NCBI GenBank assembly: GCA_900552985.1
Contig: USBP01000033.1
Span: 1 to 9,196 of the forward strand
Direction: 5' to 3'
Length of the DNA stretch: 9,196 nucleotides
From: an uncultured Oscillospiraceae bacterium
GTDB taxonomy: Bacteria > Bacillota > Clostridia > Oscillospirales > Acutalibacteraceae
The position numbers and the translations under genes are program-made. This document shows, one piece after another, positions 5,870 to 9,196 of this stretch (position 1 is the first letter of the stretch; every line of letters begins with the position of its first letter). Under the pieces are notes generated by a model, which saw only the letters and a list, made by a program, of their open reading frames with translations, was not told the origin of the DNA and made no database searches.

Positions 5870-7195
5870 TTATCTTCTTCTTGCATACAGGGCCGGCAGG
5901 ATGATCGGCTTCTTTTCTCCTGCCCGCTCCATCTCCCGCAGGAGCAATGCCCGAAGCTGCTTGCGTGCACGAGCATATGCACCGCTGCGAATCAGGTTTT
6001 CCTTTTCCAACGGATCCTTTTGTAGGTCGTATAAATAATCCTCCACATAAACCGTGGAAGAATGCGCGGTCAAACCGGATGCAAACGGTGCACGCACGGA
6101 ATATTTATACTCTTTTGTGCGCACCGCCCGACCGCACTGGCTCTCGCTGATCTGGATAAACACACAATCCCTCTCCGGCTCCTTTCCGTTCAGTTCCCGC
6201 ACCAGGGAGCGGCCCATATAGCTGCCCGGGATCGGAATGCCAGCAAGCTCCAGCAGCGTAGGCGGCAGGTCGATCAGGCTGACCAGGCGTCTTTCCCGCT
6301 TGCCTCCTGAAAATGGACCGCCGCAAATAATCAAAGGCGTATGGACAGCAGAATCGTGGCAGCTGCGTTTATACTCCATATTTCGCGTTTTAAAATGCGA
6401 GCCGTGGTCGCTGGTATAAATCAGGATCGTATTATCATACAGCCCTTTTTCCTTCAGCTTTTGTACCAAGCGCCCCACATTTTCATCCAACCGGTTGATC
6501 GCCGCCATATAATCCGGATACATTTGCTCATAATCGCCCTTTAAAAAGGACAGATCAGGCGGGATGGGATAATTCCGGTACCGCGCAACCGTTTCCCTGG
6601 GGCCTTCGTAGCGGCCGTGATCGTTTTGATGATGAGGCTCCAACTGCGAAACAAAGAGGAAAAACGGTGCATCTGATGTTTTTTGATCGAGATATTCCAA
6701 CGCAAAGTCGTTGATGCAATCTGCACGATACCCCTGAAAATCAATTTGACGGCCCTCTGCATCAAACACATAGCCATCATATCCATGTGAGGTGAATTCC
6801 AGCACATCCGCCGCGCGCCACCAATTTCGGTAGCCGCCCTGCCTGTCCTTTGGCACAGCAGTTTTTTCACAGTGAAAGCCCACACCCGGCAAGCGGTCTG
6901 AGGCAAGATGCCATTTTCCCACATAGGCAGTCTCATACCCCGCCTCATTGAAATAATCCGCCAGCGGTCGGATTTCCTGCGGAAGCGGCACACCGTTCCA
7001 GTAACAGCCGCACTGCGTGGCATAAACGCCTGTTTGCAGGCAGGCGCGCGCAGGGCCGCAGACCGGCTGGCAGGTGTAAGAATTTTCAAATAAAATCCCC
7101 TCCTGCGCAAGCTGCATCAGGTTGGGCGTGACCTCCGGCGTGATGGTATCCCACCGCTGCTGGTCACTGAAATAAAAAATAATATTAGGCCTCAT
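5870..7195 (-). CDS. Cys-type sulfatase (alkaline phosphatase superfamily)
   Basis: A 441-residue sulfate ester hydrolase. The sulfatase signature CGPARACLQTG begins at C46, with C46, P48 and R50 in place; in family members this Cys is oxidised to formylglycine. Metal-site residues D11 and Q12 (SDQQ), K94 and H96 in GKWHL, H188/H189 and D263-H264 in TSDHGSH fit active enzymes. There is no signal peptide, so it should work in the cytosol on an imported or internal substrate, which cannot be named from sequence. Activation would need an anaerobic radical-SAM maturase, not in this window. The start ATG 7195 has GGAGGT 5 bases upstream. Its ATG overlaps the stop of the TauE-like gene as ATGA, so the two are translationally coupled. 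Related phosphonate monoester hydrolases share this fold, so a different ester cannot be excluded. Confidence 0.9.
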   Translation of the reverse strand: MRPNIIFYFSDQQRWDTITPEVTPNLMQLAQEGILFENSYTCQPVCGPARACLQTGVYATQCGCYWNGVPLPQEIRPLADYFNEAGYETAYVGKWHLASDRLPGVGFHCEKTAVPKDRQGGYRNWWRAADVLEFTSHGYDGYVFDAEGRQIDFQGYRADCINDFALEYLDQKTSDAPFFLFVSQLEPHHQNDHGRYEGPRETVARYRNYPIPPDLSFLKGDYEQMYPDYMAAINRLDENVGRLVQKLKEKGLYDNTILIYTSDHGSHFKTRNMEYKRSCHDSAVHTPLIICGGPFSGGKRERRLVSLIDLPPTLLELAGIPIPGSYMGRSLVRELNGKEPERDCVFIQISESQCGRAVRTKEYKYSVRAPFASGLTAHSSTVYVEDYLYDLQKDPLEKENLIRSGAYARARKQLRALLLREMERAGEKKPIILPALYARRR

Positions 7196-7992
7196 TGGAC
7201 ACCTCCATATATTGACAAAAAAGCATTTATTGCATTATAAAGAGACAGGCAGGCAACTGCTGAAACGGCAAACACAAACACCTTTTGAATAGAGGCCTCC
7301 CCGCACCGCCGGTTTAACGCCGATCCAATCAGGCCGCCTGTAACCCCACACGGAATTACAACCAGCAGGATTTTTAAATCATAGCCCGCAAATCCCGTTT
7401 GAATCCCTGTAGTGATCAGATTGGCGCACTGAGAAAAAAAGATTACGGCTACCGAATAAACGGCAGAATCCCGCATGGAAAAGGAAAAAAACAGCGTTAA
7501 AAACGCCACGTTAACCGGCCCTCCGCCGACGCCCAAAAAGGCGGCAGCCGTCCCCAAGAAAAACCCGGTCAATAAAATAGCAGCTGGATGATGTATATGG
7601 AAGGTACGGTGCTTCACCAGCACAGAAAACACAACCACAATCAGAAGAGCCGCCAAAAGAGCGGATTGAATCCCCTTTACAACCTCCGGCATGCCGGAGG
7701 ACTCCATCGCTGTGGTAAACAGAGCGTTGCCTAAAATACCGCCCGCAACAGAACCTACCGCCACGAGCAAGACAATGGAACCCCTGATGGGCGTTTTGTT
7801 CTTGATATGCTTCGCCATTGAAGCGACAGACATCGAAAAAACGGCGCAGGAGGAGAAAAAGCTCACCTGCTCCAGAGTGTGCGCACCGATTAAGTCCAAT
7901 ACCGGTTTGATTACCACACCTCCGCCAAGGCCAACAAATGCACCCAGCAAGGTGGCAGCGCAAACAACGGCGCCATAAACCACAGCCACCAA
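7192..7992 (-). CDS. TauE/SafE family membrane permease
   Basis: A membrane protein of about 266 residues with seven to eight hydrophobic segments and the internal duplication typical of TauE/SafE proteins: glycine motifs GLGGG near 21-25 and GVGGG near 154-158. Characterised members move sulfite, sulfoacetate or related organosulfur anions. The substrate here is inferred, not shown, but the 4-bp overlap with a sulfatase points to sulfate-ester import or release of the sulfate formed. Start choice: the open frame allows GTG 8001, but the only Shine-Dalgarno-like GGAG (8004-8001) overlaps that codon. It is 8 bases from TTG 7992 and 11 from GTG 7989; TTG 7992 is preferred, with moderate certainty. 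It begins about 35 bases after a terminator, and I could not identify a promoter. Confidence 0.85.
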   Translation of the reverse strand: MVAVVYGAVVCAATLLGAFVGLGGGVVIKPVLDLIGAHTLEQVSFFSSCAVFSMSVASMAKHIKNKTPIRGSIVLLVAVGSVAGGILGNALFTTAMESSGMPEVVKGIQSALLAALLIVVVFSVLVKHRTFHIHHPAAILLTGFFLGTAAAFLGVGGGPVNVAFLTLFFSFSMRDSAVYSVAVIFFSQCANLITTGIQTGFAGYDLKILLVVIPCGVTGGLIGSALNRRCGEASIQKVFVFAVSAVACLSLYNAINAFLSIYGGVQ

Positions 7993-8025
7993 AACAACCA
8001 CTCCAAAACGGCATTAAGCACTCCC

Positions 8026-8066
8026 AAAAAGGCAAAAAGCGCCCCTTGGCACACATCGGGCGCTTT
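8026..8066 (-). terminator. Terminator of galK
   Basis: A perfect 9-bp stem, AAAGCGCCC (8066-8058) with GGGCGCTTT (8044-8036), with a 13-base loop, is followed on the - strand by TTTTTGCCTTTTT. It lies about 75 bases beyond the galK stop and just before the TauE-like gene. Confidence 0.85.
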
Positions 8067-8142
8067 CACCATCAAGCAACAAAAAACAATCTACAGGGCG
8101 TGCAAGAACATCCTGCGGCGACCGATGCTCTTTGCTGAACCC

Positions 8143-9196
8143 CTATTCCGCTGCGATCTGTACGCCGCCCACCGGGCGGATAGATAACACATAGCAGGTA
8201 TTGACCCCGAAAATGCGCTCCATTTCCGTGCGGTACGCTTCCAGACAGTCATTGGGCACAAATGCCTGAATCGTCCCTGCAAAGCCTCCTCCATGCACAC
8301 GCCATGCGCCCTTTCCGCGCAGTAGTCGTTCTGTAATCTGCAAGGCCAAAGCGACCGGCTGTTCCTTGGGAAGACGGGGCGTAAAGACATTCTGATTATA
8401 CATAAAGGAGGATTGACCGCTTTCAATGATATTCTGCTTAAAGGCTTCAAAATCATCGCTGCGCAGGGCTTCCACCTCACGCAGAACCCGCTTGTTTTCC
8501 TCGTAAAAATGCAGAGCGCGCAGGATGGCGCGATCCCCCACCCGATTGCGTAAAGTGGGAATCTCCTTTAAAAACTCCGCCTCTTCCACCTCACGCAGAA
8601 CCGGCTTCTGGAATTCGGCAGCGACCGCTTCCATTTCCCCGCGCACTGCCGCATACTCGTCAGTGAGGTCGGAATGATTGCCGCCGGTATCCACAATGCA
8701 GAGGGAGTGCCCACAGGAGGCAAAATCAAAATCCACCTTTTCAATCACCGGTGAGGATGGGTCTTTAAAATCAATCATGACAAATCCGCTGACCGCACTC
8801 GCCATCTGGTCAAGCAGGCCGCACGGCTTACCGAAATACACGTTCTCTGCATATTGTGCGATCTGTGCAATTTCCACAGGATCAATTTTGCCATCATTGA
8901 ATAAGTAATTCAACATCGTGCCGAGCAGCACCTCAAACGCCGCAGAGGAGGAAAGCCCCGACCCGCTGAGTACGCGCGAGGCAGTGGTCGCATCAAAGCC
9001 GCCGATACGATAGCCCAGCTGCTGGAAACGCGCACATACGCCGCGCACCAACGAGGCGGAATGACCAGTTTCCTTCTCCTGTATGCTCAAATCGGAGAGA
9101 TCGATCACATCCATACGGTATCCCTCTGATTTGACGCGCACAATATTCTCCGTGTTTTTTGAGGCGACTGCAATCGCATCCAGATTAATCCCAACG
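8143..9196 (-). CDS. galK: Galactokinase, 5'-partial
   Basis: A GHMP-superfamily kinase making galactose-1-phosphate from galactose and ATP, the first step of the Leloir pathway. The window holds the last 350 residues; the frame is open to the edge (first full codon at 9195) and reads VGINLDAIAVASKNTENIVR, so the N-terminus with the substrate-binding GRTE..GNHTDH region lies outside. The frame contains GTG 9141, but it is mid-domain and has no ribosome site, so it is not the true start. ATP-binding motif 2, LSGSGLSSSAA, is at about 77-87 of the visible part. GHMP motif 3, HGGGFAGTIQAFV, is at about 301-313, near the C-terminus. The sequence is of the clostridial galactokinase type, which is longer than and distinct from the E. 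coli enzyme. Other gal genes are not seen. Confidence 0.92.
   Translation of the reverse strand, partial: VGINLDAIAVASKNTENIVRVKSEGYRMDVIDLSDLSIQEKETGHSASLVRGVCARFQQLGYRIGGFDATTASRVLSGSGLSSSAAFEVLLGTMLNYLFNDGKIDPVEIAQIAQYAENVYFGKPCGLLDQMASAVSGFVMIDFKDPSSPVIEKVDFDFASCGHSLCIVDTGGNHSDLTDEYAAVRGEMEAVAAEFQKPVLREVEEAEFLKEIPTLRNRVGDRAILRALHFYEENKRVLREVEALRSDDFEAFKQNIIESGQSSFMYNQNVFTPRLPKEQPVALALQITERLLRGKGAWRVHGGGFAGTIQAFVPNDCLEAYRTEMERIFGVNTCYVLSIRPVGGVQIAAE

Noticed and set aside
6541..7110. 189-codon - strand frame inside the sulfatase gene
   Set aside because: Shadow of the sulfatase, which carries all the catalytic motifs.
7511..8056. 181-codon - strand frame overlapping the TauE-like gene
   Set aside because: Cys/Gly/Arg-rich shadow in another frame; the membrane protein frame is clearly the coding one.

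Overview
The window looks like a stretch of chromosome from a low-to-mid GC Firmicute, most likely a gut-type clostridium (Oscillospiraceae/Ruminococcaceae-like). The grounds are strong AGGAGG-type ribosome binding sites, TTGACT/TATAAT promoters, a tyrosine T-box leader before tyrS, a Clostridia-type galactokinase, a paired ABC-2 permease module and a secreted GH25-LysM lysozyme. This placement comes from gene content, not a database search.

Layout. On the + strand, bases 1-1151 hold the end of an ABC export cassette: the 3' part of one ABC-2 permease, which carries an apparent frameshift near 258-264, then an intact second permease. A bidirectional terminator (1152-1173) separates it from convergent tyrS. 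Everything after that is on the - strand. Read in the direction of transcription (high to low coordinates) the units are: galK (5' end outside the window) and its terminator; a TauE/SafE permease overlapping a Cys-type sulfatase by 4 bp; a LysM lysozyme with its own promoter and terminator; tRNA-Ser(GGA) with promoter, leader hairpin and terminator; a calcineurin-like phosphoesterase; and tyrS behind a promoter and T-box.

The least ordinary stretch is 3740-4010. A GTG-started 63-codon frame there begins like a clostridial ECF-type sigma factor (about 24 residues), then loses the similarity and runs out of frame into the phosphoesterase gene. Upstream of it is a promoter-like pair, TGAACC-N16-CGTCTA, of the kind ECF sigma factors use, and a 38-bp imperfect palindrome covers its -10 side. 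The simplest reading is a decayed, formerly autoregulated sigma gene whose promoter may now drive the phosphoesterase. This is inference and can be tested.

I did not find a clear novel multi-gene system. Apart from the sigma remnant, the permease frameshift, the coupled permease-sulfatase pair and a few RNA structures, the genes are housekeeping or common accessory types.
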